Assembly: GCF_027924145.1 (NCBI RefSeq)
Contig: NZ_BRVP01000020.1
Span: forward strand, 1 to 62,750
DNA from: Neptunitalea chrysea
GTDB lineage: Bacteria; Bacteroidota; Bacteroidia; Flavobacteriales; Flavobacteriaceae
Direction: 5' to 3'
DNA: 62,750 nt
Positions within the stretch are counted from its first letter, which is position 1; each line of letters starts with the position of its first letter. The translations under genes were made by a program, and so were the position numbers. Below, in pieces: positions 51,791 to 59,924 of the stretch. The notes below the pieces were generated by a model. The model saw nothing but the letters and a program-made list of their open reading frames with translations, searched no databases and had not been told where the DNA came from.

Positions 51791-52561
51791 TCAAGAATCT
51801 TTCCCTAAACTCTCAATCTCCAATTGCAATTTGGACACTATTTGCGAAATACTACTAAGCTTTAATTCATCTTTATCAAATTCCTGTGTGTGTATACAAC
51901 AACTAAACTCCCATAGTTCAAGCACTTTTTCTACAGCTACCTCATAAGGTTCGTAAGCTGTATTGTCAGATACTAATAAAAGACTTCCTTTATCATTTAT
52001 ATGATTGTATACTCTTTTATAAACTAATCCGTCGTCTTTAGTGAGTATAATATACGTTTTGCCGTTTTTAAGATCTGTAATATTTTCTACAAACTTCCCA
52101 ATAATAAAAGAGCCTGGTTTTACGGGTAACATAGAATCTCCTTTAATAGGGAAGGCTCTGTATGTTCCGGTAGTTAAAAAAGGAAGATTAAACCTTTGTA
52201 AGGCTTCTATATACTCAGGATCATCATATCCATTTAAATAGCCGGCAGAGGCTTCTATGGGTACAATTTCTATCATTTCTTCATTCGCATCGTTTACTGA
52301 TATAGGGAATAATACACGCTTGTTACCAATATCAATAAAAGATACTTCTTTCGATTTTTGGAGGTCGGTTTTAATAAGGGTGTCAATAGGCAGTTTGGTA
52401 TAATCTGATAACTCTACCAATCTTGATACCGAAGGTTCTGTTCTTCCACTTTCAAAAGAGGCTACCATAGAGCGTGTCCATTGCAGTTCTTCTGCAAAAT
52501 ATTCCTGAGAAAAACCGCGTAAACCCCTTAAATGTCTAATGTTAGATGCTATACAATTCAT
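51791..52561 (-). CDS. LexA/CI-like self-cleaving repressor (XRE HTH plus peptidase S24)
   Basis: 256 residues: an N-terminal XRE-type HTH (about 5-62: IRHLRGLRGFSQEYFAEELQ) and a C-terminal S24 domain. The cleavage-site Ala-Gly is at 106-107 (ASAGY), with catalytic S143 in KGDSML and K182 in LVYKRV. These residues are the self-cleavage set of LexA and phage CI. The gene is divergent from the polymerase pair at 52627, and the 65-bp gap holds a repeated operator and -7 boxes for both directions. It probably holds the mutagenesis genes off until DNA damage activates RecA. Flavobacteria generally lack a standard LexA, so this is likely the local equivalent. Confidence 0.85.
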   Translation of the reverse strand: MNCIASNIRHLRGLRGFSQEYFAEELQWTRSMVASFESGRTEPSVSRLVELSDYTKLPIDTLIKTDLQKSKEVSFIDIGNKRVLFPISVNDANEEMIEIVPIEASAGYLNGYDDPEYIEALQRFNLPFLTTGTYRAFPIKGDSMLPVKPGSFIIGKFVENITDLKNGKTYIILTKDDGLVYKRVYNHINDKGSLLLVSDNTAYEPYEVAVEKVLELWEFSCCIHTQEFDKDELKLSSISQIVSKLQLEIESLGKDS

Positions 52562-52563
52562 AA

Positions 52564-52609
52564 TGTTTCAAAATTAAACAACAATTGTTTCAAAACCAAA
52601 CTAAATTTG
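52564..52609. promoter_or_regulatory. Divergent promoters and repeated operator of the S24 repressor
   Basis: GTTTCAAAA occurs at 52565-52573 and 52587-52595, 22 bp apart, around the palindrome AACAATTGTT (52580-52589). A perfect -7 box TAATTTTG lies on the minus strand at 52569-52576, and TAAATTTG on the plus strand at 52602-52609. A -33-like TTTG (minus strand) precedes the first by about 20 bp. Repressor bound here would block both. Confidence 0.6.
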
Positions 52610-52626
52610 TAAAAAACCGATAGCCT

Positions 52627-55605
52627 ATGTTGTATATTAATTGTCATACTTATTTTAGCCTTAGATACGGTACTATAAAACCAGAAGAATTATTAGCACT
52701 AGCAGCAAACAATGGAGTAGAACGATTTGCTATGACTGATATTAACAATACATCTGCTTGCTTAGATATAATGCGCGTATCTAAAGCTCATAACATAAAA
52801 CCAGTAGTAGGGGTAGACTTTAGAAATGGGGCAGACCAATGTTTTGTTATGTTAGCTAAAAACAATAACGGTTTTAAGGAAATAAACAGTTATTTATCTG
52901 GTTTTTTACATACTACTTCTATGACTATTCCTTCAAGAGCTAAATATATTCAGGATAGCTTTACTATATACCCTTTTGAGATAGGTAAAGATTACCTATT
53001 ACGAGAAAATGAGTTTTTAGGAGTACGTCCGGATGAGTTAAATAAGTTGAAATTTTCTTCATGGAAAAACAAATTAGGAAAACTCGTCATTTTACAGACA
53101 GTAACTTTTCAAAACAGAAAGGGATATAATACACATAGGTTATTAAGGGCTATTGATAACAATACCCTTTTAAGTAAGCTACCTAAAGAAGAACAGGCAA
53201 AAGAAACAGATTGCTTTATAGCTCCTGAAGCATTAAAAGAGTTATATGCTGAGTTTCCGCAATTAATTGAAAATACCGCCGGAATACTGGAAGCATGTAA
53301 TGTGTCTTTTGACTTTTCAAAAACAACTCCCAAAAATCAACGATGCTTAACCGAAAATGAGGCAACTGATGTAGAGTTATTACAAAAGCTTATAAAAGAA
53401 GGACTTTCATACCGGTATGGTGATACTCCAGATGCATCTATTTTAGAGCGTATTGAAAAGGAATTAGAGATTGTACAAAAAAAGGGATTTGTTTCTTACT
53501 TTTTAATCAATTGGAAAATTTTAAAGTATGCACGTAGTAAAGGTTATTTTTATGTAGGTAGAGGGAGTGGAGCCAATAGTATTATAGCTTATATATTGCG
53601 TATTACAGATGTAGACCCAGTAGAGTTAGACTTATATTTTGAGCGCTTTATTAATCTCTATCGTAAAAATCCGCCTGATTTTGATATTGATTTCTCCTGG
53701 GCTGATAGAGATGATATTATTGAATTTATGTTTAGAGAGTTTAAGTATACCGCTTTAATTACGGTATATAATACCTTTAAATTCAGAGCTTCTGTAAGAG
53801 AGCTAGGGAAGGTATTCGGGCTCCCTAAAGCAGAAATAGATATGCTAACTACCAGAAAATTTGATGTAAACTCATTAGATAAATTATCTTTTTTGGTGGT
53901 GAAATACAGTACCTATATTGAAGGGTTTCCTAATTACTTAGGAATTCATGCGGGTGGAATTTTAATTTCAGAAGAACCTATTCACCAATATTGTGCTACA
54001 TTTTTGCCTCCCAAAGGATTTGCTACTACACAAATAGATATGGTAGTAGCAGAAGATATAGGCTTGTATAAGTTTGATATTTTAAGTCAGCGAGGATTAG
54101 GTAAAATAAAGGATACGGTGACTATTGTGCAGCAAAATCATCCTGAATTACCCCCTATAGATATTCATGATATGAAACGGTTTAAGCAGGATGAGCGTAT
54201 TAAATATTTATTGCGAAATGCCAAGGCTATCGGTTGTTTTTATGTAGAGTCTCCTGCCATGCGTATGTTATTAAAAAAATTGCAGGTAGACAACTATTTA
54301 GGGCTGGTAGCAGCAAGTTCTGTAATACGCCCCGGAGTTGCTAAATCGGGTATGATGAGAGCGTATATTTTACGATATAGATATCCTGAACGTAGACAAG
54401 ATGCGCATCCTGTATTATTAGATATTATGCCGGAAACATATGGCGTTATGGTATATCAGGAAGATGTAATTAAAGTAGCTCACTATTTTGGTGGACTTAC
54501 GTTAGGGGAGGCAGATATGTTACGCAGAGGAATGTCAGGGAAATTTAGATCCAGAGATGAGTTTTTAAAGGTAAAACAACAGTTTTTTGATAATTGTAAG
54601 AGGCATGGAAAAACCTATGATCTTACGGCAGATATATGGCGCCAAATAGAAAGCTTTGCTGGATATGCGTTTGCTAAGGGACATTCTGCATCGTATGCAG
54701 TAGAAAGCTATCAGAGCCTATTTTTAAAAGCTTATTTTCCGTTAGAGTATATGGTGGCAACACTTAATAACGGAGGTGGTTTTTATAGCACCGAATTGTA
54801 TGTACACGAAGCACGTATGCATGATGCTACTATAGAGGCTCCCTGTATTAACACAAGTGAATATAAGACCACTATAGAGGGTACTACTATCTATCTGGGG
54901 TTTGGTTTTTTACATGCTCTAGAAACCAACACCATTACTGAACTTATAAGCGCCAGAAATAGAGAAGGGCTTTTTACGAGTCTGGATGATTTTTTAGATA
55001 GAGTTTCCATCTCTGTAGAGCAGCTAACAATTCTTATTAAAGTAAATGCGTTTAGATTTACCGGAGTAGCCAAACGTGAATTGTTATGGGAAGCACATTT
55101 AAAAACCAGTAAAGTACCTGTTAAAGAACATGTTATAACACTGTTTAAGTCAAAACGGGTTTCCTATGAGTATCCCGATTTACAAACAACAGATTTAGAG
55201 AATGCCTTCGATCAAATAGAATTATTAGGATTTCCGCTTTGCAATCCTTTTTTATTGGTAGAAAAACCTTTAGAAGTAAAGTTAAAAGCAAAAGAGCTGC
55301 CTAAATATATAGATACTGTAGTAACTATAGAAGGCTATTTGGTAACTACTAAAAATACTCGTACATCTAACGGAAAAAGCATGCAGTTTGGTACGTTTAT
55401 AGATTATGATGGAGATTTTATAGATACGGTACATTTTCCTTTAGTTGCAGCTCAATATCCGTTTAGAGGAAGAGGTGTTTATAATATAACAGGGAAAGTA
55501 GTAGTAGAATTTGATTGTATGACTATAGAAGTGTTGTCTATGTATAGAAAGGCTACGATAGAAGATCCTCGATATGTAGACACTTCTATAAAAATGAGAG
55601 CATAA
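52627..55605 (+). CDS. DnaE-type DNA polymerase III alpha subunit, error-prone type
   Basis: 992 residues, shorter than replicative DnaE (about 1160). The PHP domain at the start is degenerate: the HxH metal motif reads NCH (residues 5-7) and the TDH motif is TDI (37-39), so exonuclease activity is probably lost. Polymerase catalytic residues are intact: D353 and D355 in PDFDIDF and D484 in YKFDIL. Finger, thumb and a C-terminal OB-fold are recognisable (about 900-985, DTVVTIEGYLVTTK). It overlaps the Y-family polymerase by one base (TAATG) and is divergent from the S24 repressor. Role: translesion synthesis with the downstream polymerase, by analogy to dnaE2-imuB cassettes. Confidence 0.85.
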   Translation: MLYINCHTYFSLRYGTIKPEELLALAANNGVERFAMTDINNTSACLDIMRVSKAHNIKPVVGVDFRNGADQCFVMLAKNNNGFKEINSYLSGFLHTTSMTIPSRAKYIQDSFTIYPFEIGKDYLLRENEFLGVRPDELNKLKFSSWKNKLGKLVILQTVTFQNRKGYNTHRLLRAIDNNTLLSKLPKEEQAKETDCFIAPEALKELYAEFPQLIENTAGILEACNVSFDFSKTTPKNQRCLTENEATDVELLQKLIKEGLSYRYGDTPDASILERIEKELEIVQKKGFVSYFLINWKILKYARSKGYFYVGRGSGANSIIAYILRITDVDPVELDLYFERFINLYRKNPPDFDIDFSWADRDDIIEFMFREFKYTALITVYNTFKFRASVRELGKVFGLPKAEIDMLTTRKFDVNSLDKLSFLVVKYSTYIEGFPNYLGIHAGGILISEEPIHQYCATFLPPKGFATTQIDMVVAEDIGLYKFDILSQRGLGKIKDTVTIVQQNHPELPPIDIHDMKRFKQDERIKYLLRNAKAIGCFYVESPAMRMLLKKLQVDNYLGLVAASSVIRPGVAKSGMMRAYILRYRYPERRQDAHPVLLDIMPETYGVMVYQEDVIKVAHYFGGLTLGEADMLRRGMSGKFRSRDEFLKVKQQFFDNCKRHGKTYDLTADIWRQIESFAGYAFAKGHSASYAVESYQSLFLKAYFPLEYMVATLNNGGGFYSTELYVHEARMHDATIEAPCINTSEYKTTIEGTTIYLGFGFLHALETNTITELISARNREGLFTSLDDFLDRVSISVEQLTILIKVNAFRFTGVAKRELLWEAHLKTSKVPVKEHVITLFKSKRVSYEYPDLQTTDLENAFDQIELLGFPLCNPFLLVEKPLEVKLKAKELPKYIDTVVTIEGYLVTTKNTRTSNGKSMQFGTFIDYDGDFIDTVHFPLVAAQYPFRGRGVYNITGKVVVEFDCMTIEVLSMYRKATIEDPRYVDTSIKMRA

Positions 55606-56822
55606 TGGGCATAGAAAGATCGATTGTTCATATGGATTTGGATACATTCTTTGTATCATGTGAACGCTTGTTAGACAATCGGTTAATAGGAAGACCGGTG
55701 TTGATAGGCGGAACCTCTGATAGAGGAGTAGTAGCTTCTTGTAGTTATGAAGCCAGAAAGTTTGGAGTACACTCGGCCATGCCAATGCGTATGGCTAAAC
55801 AATTATGTCCGGAGGCTATTGTATTAAGAGGAAATGCCGGTATTTATACCAAGTTTTCTCAGGAAGTAACTGAAGTAATTAAAGACAGTGTACCCGTATA
55901 CGAAAAAGCTTCTATTGATGAGTTTTATATGGATTTAACTGGTATGGATCGTTTTTTTGGTTGTATGCAAATAGCTACCGAATTAAGAACACGAATTATG
56001 AAAGAAACCGGATTGCCTATTTCTTTTGGTCTAGCTATTAATAAAACAGTTTCTAAAGTAGCTACCGGAGAGGCTAAGCCTAATAATCGTATCCGAATTC
56101 TGCAAGGAAGTGAGAAACCTTTTTTAGCTCCTTTATCAGTTAAAAAAATACCTATGGTTGGTGAAGTTACCTATAAATCGCTTTGTGATTTGGGTATTAA
56201 ACAGATTAAAACCATACAGGAAATGCCTATGGATGTAATGTACAGCGTATTAGGTAAGAACGGATTAGGCATCTGGAACAAAGCAAATGGTATAGATGAA
56301 ACCCCTGTGATTCAATATCATGAACGAAAATCAATTTCTACTGAACGTACGTTTGATAAAGACACCACCGATGTTATAAAATTAAGAAGCATTGTTATTG
56401 CAATGACCGAAAATTTAGCCTATCAGTTACGAAGAGGAAATAAGCTTACGGCTTGTGTAACTATGAAAATACGATATTCTGACTTTCAGACCTATACGCA
56501 ACAGAAAAGAATATCATACAGCTCTTTAGACAGTGTATTATTACCGGTTATTCTAGATTTGTTTAAGAACTTGTATAACAGGCGGATGTTGGTACGATTG
56601 GTTGGAGTTAAATTTAGTCATTTGGTAGAAGGAGGTCACCAAATAAATCTTTTTGCAGATGACGATAAGTTAATTAACCTAAGTGTGGCTATTGATAGAA
56701 TGAGAGAACGTTTTGGGGATAGATCAGTTGTGTTAGCTGCCGGTATGGAGGCTAAGAGTATTAGCAGATGGAATCCGTTTATGGGAGAACCGCCGCCATT
56801 GTTACCCAATAGAAGACGATAA
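55605..56822 (+). CDS. dinB: Y-family DNA polymerase (Pol IV/DinB type)
   Basis: 405 residues with intact Y-family catalysis: D11 in VHMDLDTFF and D105-E106 in SIDEFYMDL, and an active-site region SCSYEARKFG. A helix-hairpin-helix region follows, then a little-finger domain, and a C-terminal beta-clamp motif GHQINLF. Unlike ImuB it keeps all catalytic residues, so it can polymerise. The start overlaps the DnaE stop (TAATG), which couples translation of the two. Its terminator-like hairpin follows at 56827. Confidence 0.9.
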   Translation: MGIERSIVHMDLDTFFVSCERLLDNRLIGRPVLIGGTSDRGVVASCSYEARKFGVHSAMPMRMAKQLCPEAIVLRGNAGIYTKFSQEVTEVIKDSVPVYEKASIDEFYMDLTGMDRFFGCMQIATELRTRIMKETGLPISFGLAINKTVSKVATGEAKPNNRIRILQGSEKPFLAPLSVKKIPMVGEVTYKSLCDLGIKQIKTIQEMPMDVMYSVLGKNGLGIWNKANGIDETPVIQYHERKSISTERTFDKDTTDVIKLRSIVIAMTENLAYQLRRGNKLTACVTMKIRYSDFQTYTQQKRISYSSLDSVLLPVILDLFKNLYNRRMLVRLVGVKFSHLVEGGHQINLFADDDKLINLSVAIDRMRERFGDRSVVLAAGMEAKSISRWNPFMGEPPPLLPNRRR

Positions 56823-56826
56823 AAGT

Positions 56827-56850
56827 AAGGCTGATAATATTGTCAGCCTT
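56827..56850. terminator. Terminator between dinB and the DUF3570 gene
   Basis: AAGGCTGA and TCAGCCTT form a hairpin with A-rich and T-rich flanks, between convergent genes. Confidence 0.6.
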
Positions 56851-56903
56851 AAAAATTACCATGTGTTTAAAACAGGAGGGTCTGGGGAATTAATAGATGT
56901 TTA

Positions 56904-58238
56904 TTAATTCACTATAAAGTTAAAACCTCCTGAAATAATATTAGCATTGAAACCTGTATTTCTTTCATAATAACTGTATTTTAAATCAATGCTTTTTAAA
57001 CGCAGTTTCCAGACTCTAAATTTCGTAAATATGTCTGTATAGCTAAGTCCAAAACCAATTTGACTGGCATTGAATTCTGATAAATCATAATCAGAAGTGT
57101 AGAAGTCATTTGTAGACAAGTGCTGCTCATAAGAGGCAAAATAATCGGCTGCTGTTTGATTGTAATACCTATATGATGGGTAAATAGTAAACTTATCACT
57201 AATCTTAACAGGTAGCTCTACGGTAGCTGTATGTGATGCTACACCCCAATCATCTACATAATATCTGTAAAATGTTTTTAATACAAACATTTCATTTATA
57301 TAGTAATTAAATCGCGCACCAACAGCAATTTTAAAACGTGTGTCGGGTAATTGTTCTATAGCATCAGCCAACTGAAAATCTTGTATATAGCTATTGGCTA
57401 TATCGGCAAAATAAACTCGCTGAAAAGGAGTAGAAAGCAATCCGTTTTGTTGCACCAAATCAACCATAAGAATACCTTGAGCTCTTTTAGATAAAATTTG
57501 AGAAAAACTCATTCCGGCTGAATATGAATTTCTATTTTTATTAGTAAACTCAGAGAAAATAGGAGAGTAGTCCTGATTTCCCGTAATGGTATAATGATTA
57601 AAAAATGAATTCCCTAAGCCGCTACCATTTCCTCCAAAAGAGCGCAATTCTATAGGATATACAGGGCTCCATGTATCTAAATACACATTTCCATGTAAGC
57701 TAAGTTCAGTATTTTTTTCATTAAACAAGCGAGTATAACTACCTCCAAATCCTAATGAAAAATAATCGTATTCAGTTGCAACAGAGAATTTCCCCGTCCA
57801 AATTTTATTTCTATCATCAGAACTATGACTATAACTTGCATTAAAATTTCCCCAAACATCGCTAGAGGAAGCACCAGAACTAGCCTGAAATGCATTAGCA
57901 CTACCATTACCATCAAATGGATTCACGTTACTTGATGAAGCAGAAGTATAGGCAGATATTCCTGCATCTATAATTAATTGGTCATCTGCGTTTAACGGAA
58001 TACTCACTATAATAGTAGATGCTACATCTGTTAATTCTTCGGTACCAATACCACCCGTTACTGCCGCATTACTTCCATCTTGAGAATAATAGCTTGATAA
58101 AAAATCTATTTCTGTATTTTCAAGTACACGTTTTTTATATTCATTGGCTTTAGGAATTGTGTCCGTTTGTGCCTGAATGGTAAAAGCTAAGCTTAAAAAA
58201 ACAATAAAAACAATTAATTTTTTCATTTTCATTTTCAT
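56904..58238 (-). CDS. DUF3570 family outer membrane beta-barrel-like protein
   Basis: 444 residues with a signal peptide (IQAQ) and long stretches of alternating residues ending in an aromatic-rich strand (SGGFNFIVN), typical of an outer membrane protein. It matches the DUF3570 family, whose members almost always travel with DUF4266 and ApbE genes. Low-complexity Ser/Gly segments lie near residues 95-130. It is the last gene of the 59862-56904 operon. It is probably a surface partner of the small lipoprotein; the function is unknown. Confidence 0.8.
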   Translation of the reverse strand: MKMKMKKLIVFIVFLSLAFTIQAQTDTIPKANEYKKRVLENTEIDFLSSYYSQDGSNAAVTGGIGTEELTDVASTIIVSIPLNADDQLIIDAGISAYTSASSSNVNPFDGNGSANAFQASSGASSSDVWGNFNASYSHSSDDRNKIWTGKFSVATEYDYFSLGFGGSYTRLFNEKNTELSLHGNVYLDTWSPVYPIELRSFGGNGSGLGNSFFNHYTITGNQDYSPIFSEFTNKNRNSYSAGMSFSQILSKRAQGILMVDLVQQNGLLSTPFQRVYFADIANSYIQDFQLADAIEQLPDTRFKIAVGARFNYYINEMFVLKTFYRYYVDDWGVASHTATVELPVKISDKFTIYPSYRYYNQTAADYFASYEQHLSTNDFYTSDYDLSEFNASQIGFGLSYTDIFTKFRVWKLRLKSIDLKYSYYERNTGFNANIISGGFNFIVN

Positions 58239-58445
58239 TTAATTACATCCACAACCACCACCTGTTTTTCCGCCATTAGCACCCGAAGCTGCTTCTCTGT
58301 ATGAATGAAAATTAGACTCAGATCTATTGCTAGACTTTTCACTCAATGCCATATCAGGATCGTTTAAATATACTTTTTCATACTCTTTTACCACCGTACA
58401 GGAGGTACAACTTAGTATTACTAAAACTATAATCATTTTTTTCAT
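58239..58445 (-). CDS. DUF4266 small lipoprotein
   Basis: 68 residues: lipobox signal (LVILSCTSC), the conserved EKVYLNDPDMAL of DUF4266 and a glycine-rich end SGANGGKTGGGCGCN with two cysteines. It overlaps the ApbE gene by 4 bp (ATGA) and abuts DUF3570. The C-terminal Gly/Cys block could bind a metal or be a flavin attachment site; ApbE targets usually carry a [ST]GA[ST] motif and here SGAN is close but lacks the final Ser/Thr. That is inference only. Confidence 0.88.
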   Translation of the reverse strand: MKKMIIVLVILSCTSCTVVKEYEKVYLNDPDMALSEKSSNRSESNFHSYREAASGANGGKTGGGCGCN

Positions 58446-59422
58446 GGGGTATTTATTTTAATATTCTGAGAGGTATATACCTTTCCTTTATCATCTATAA
58501 TAATACATTCTACTTTTGGCAATTGATTAATCCTATCTAACCCTGTATCAATTCCCATTACAAATACAGATGTTGCTAAGGCATCAGCTAATTCCGCTTT
58601 GGGTGCAAATACCGTAGCACTAATAATTCCACTGGAAGGATAGCCAGTTCTGGGATCTATAATATGCGTATATCGTATTCCGTTAAACATTACATATTTC
58701 TCATAATTACCAGAAGTTACCACGGCTTCTTCCCGAATTGGTAATAGTGCAAAAACGTTATTTTTATCCATAGGGTTTGTAATGGCTATATTCCAAGGTT
58801 TTCCAGAAACCTGTGTCCCCCATGTATTCATATCACCTGATGCGTTTATAATACCAGCACTAACATTTTTACTCATCAATAATGCTTTTGCCTTATCTGC
58901 TGCGTATCCTTTACCTATGGCACCAAAACCAATCTTCATTCCTTTTAATTTAAGGAACACCGTTCCTTTCTCTTTATCTAAAACAATGTTTTTAAAACCA
59001 ACTTTTGCTACAGATGCTCGTATAGTGCTATCAATTGGCATAACGGTCATACTGCCGTCATATTTCCAAATTTTATCCATGGCGGCATAAGTAATATCAA
59101 AAGCACCATCCGTAAGTGTAGATATACCAATAGATCGTTCAATAAGAGCGAATAATTCTGTATCTATTCTTACGGGCATTATTCCTGCATTCTTGTTAAT
59201 TAGTGAAGTTTCCGAATTTTCATCCCAAGATGATATTAGTTTTTCAATTCGTTCAATTTCACTAACAGCCATATGTATATATTCTTTTCCCTGTTCTTCA
59301 TTATTGGCTACAACAGTTATATCAAATCTACTTCCCATTAATTTTAAGGTACGGGTATATGTTTCTTGAGCAGTAACTATAGTACTTAAAAGAATGGCTA
59401 TAATAAATAAGAGATTTTTCAT
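58442..59422 (-). CDS. apbE: FAD:protein FMN transferase (ApbE)
   Basis: 326 residues with a signal peptide (TIVTAQ) and the full ApbE set: LMGSRFDITVV, GAIGKGYAADKAKALL, INASGDMNTWG, and YTHIIDPRTGYPSSG near the C-terminus. The enzyme moves FMN from FAD onto Thr or Ser of exported redox proteins, in the periplasm. It lies between thioredoxin and DUF4266 with overlapping ends, so its target may be one of the operon's proteins or an outside one. Confidence 0.92.
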   Translation of the reverse strand: MKNLLFIIAILLSTIVTAQETYTRTLKLMGSRFDITVVANNEEQGKEYIHMAVSEIERIEKLISSWDENSETSLINKNAGIMPVRIDTELFALIERSIGISTLTDGAFDITYAAMDKIWKYDGSMTVMPIDSTIRASVAKVGFKNIVLDKEKGTVFLKLKGMKIGFGAIGKGYAADKAKALLMSKNVSAGIINASGDMNTWGTQVSGKPWNIAITNPMDKNNVFALLPIREEAVVTSGNYEKYVMFNGIRYTHIIDPRTGYPSSGIISATVFAPKAELADALATSVFVMGIDTGLDRINQLPKVECIIIDDKGKVYTSQNIKINTP

Positions 59423-59862
59423 TACTTATTGAATGAATTCAATAGTTTAATATATTCTTCTGGAGTTATTTCCTGAAATCCGGTTTGCCCAATTACATTA
59501 CCTTTACTATCAAAAACAACCACAAAAGGGAAATATCCATTTGGGTTATATTTAGCTGCTAAATCATTATTCTGTTTTTGCTGGGCTTCAGATAATGCGT
59601 TTTGTTTCTTTCTTGGAAAATCGGCTTTAACCATAACGTAATGGCTTTTCGCATATTCCTTAAAAGTATCTGTACTCCAAATTTTTCTATCTAAAAGAAT
59701 ACAAGGAGTACACCAGTCGGATCCCTGAAAAACCAATAGTGTAGTTTTATTTTCTTTTGTAGCTAATGTTTTGGCTGCATTAAAATCTGTTAACCAATTT
59801 TGTGCACTTACACTTGTATATGCTCCTAATAGCATTACAAGAATCATCAACATTTTTTTCAT
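59422..59862 (-). CDS. Exported thioredoxin-like protein
   Basis: 146 residues: signal peptide (SVSAQ) and a thioredoxin fold with active site WCTPC in GSDWCTPCILLDRKIW, then NPNGYFPFVVVFDSKGNVIG. It leads the operon, sharing one base with ApbE (TAATG). It may keep Cys residues of the operon proteins reduced, for example in the DUF4266 lipoprotein. A shared regulatory site lies 43 bp upstream. Confidence 0.85.
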   Translation of the reverse strand: MKKMLMILVMLLGAYTSVSAQNWLTDFNAAKTLATKENKTTLLVFQGSDWCTPCILLDRKIWSTDTFKEYAKSHYVMVKADFPRKKQNALSEAQQKQNNDLAAKYNPNGYFPFVVVFDSKGNVIGQTGFQEITPEEYIKLLNSFNK

Positions 59863-59905
59863 TCTAAAAGTTTTGCTAAAAATAAACGTTTTATTCCTAT
59901 CGTTT

Positions 59906-59921
59906 CTTAAGATTGGCTTAA
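59906..59921 (-). promoter_or_regulatory. Response-regulator site copy 1 (candidate)
   Basis: CTTAAGATTGGCTTAA lies 43 bp before the thioredoxin start. The same 16-mer with one change (A for G) occurs upstream of the response regulator at 62002-62017. The repeated CTTAA half-sites in direct order with 11-bp spacing fit an OmpR/PhoB-class regulator. Confidence 0.6.
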
Positions 59922-59924
59922 TAC

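Noticed and set aside
51765-51947. 60-codon plus-strand frame overlapping the S24 gene end
   Set aside because: Ser-rich antisense shadow of the repressor C-terminus; the minus-strand small gene next to it explains the region better.
55441-55785. 114-codon minus-strand frame across the DnaE/DinB junction
   Set aside because: It runs antisense to two strongly supported polymerase genes.
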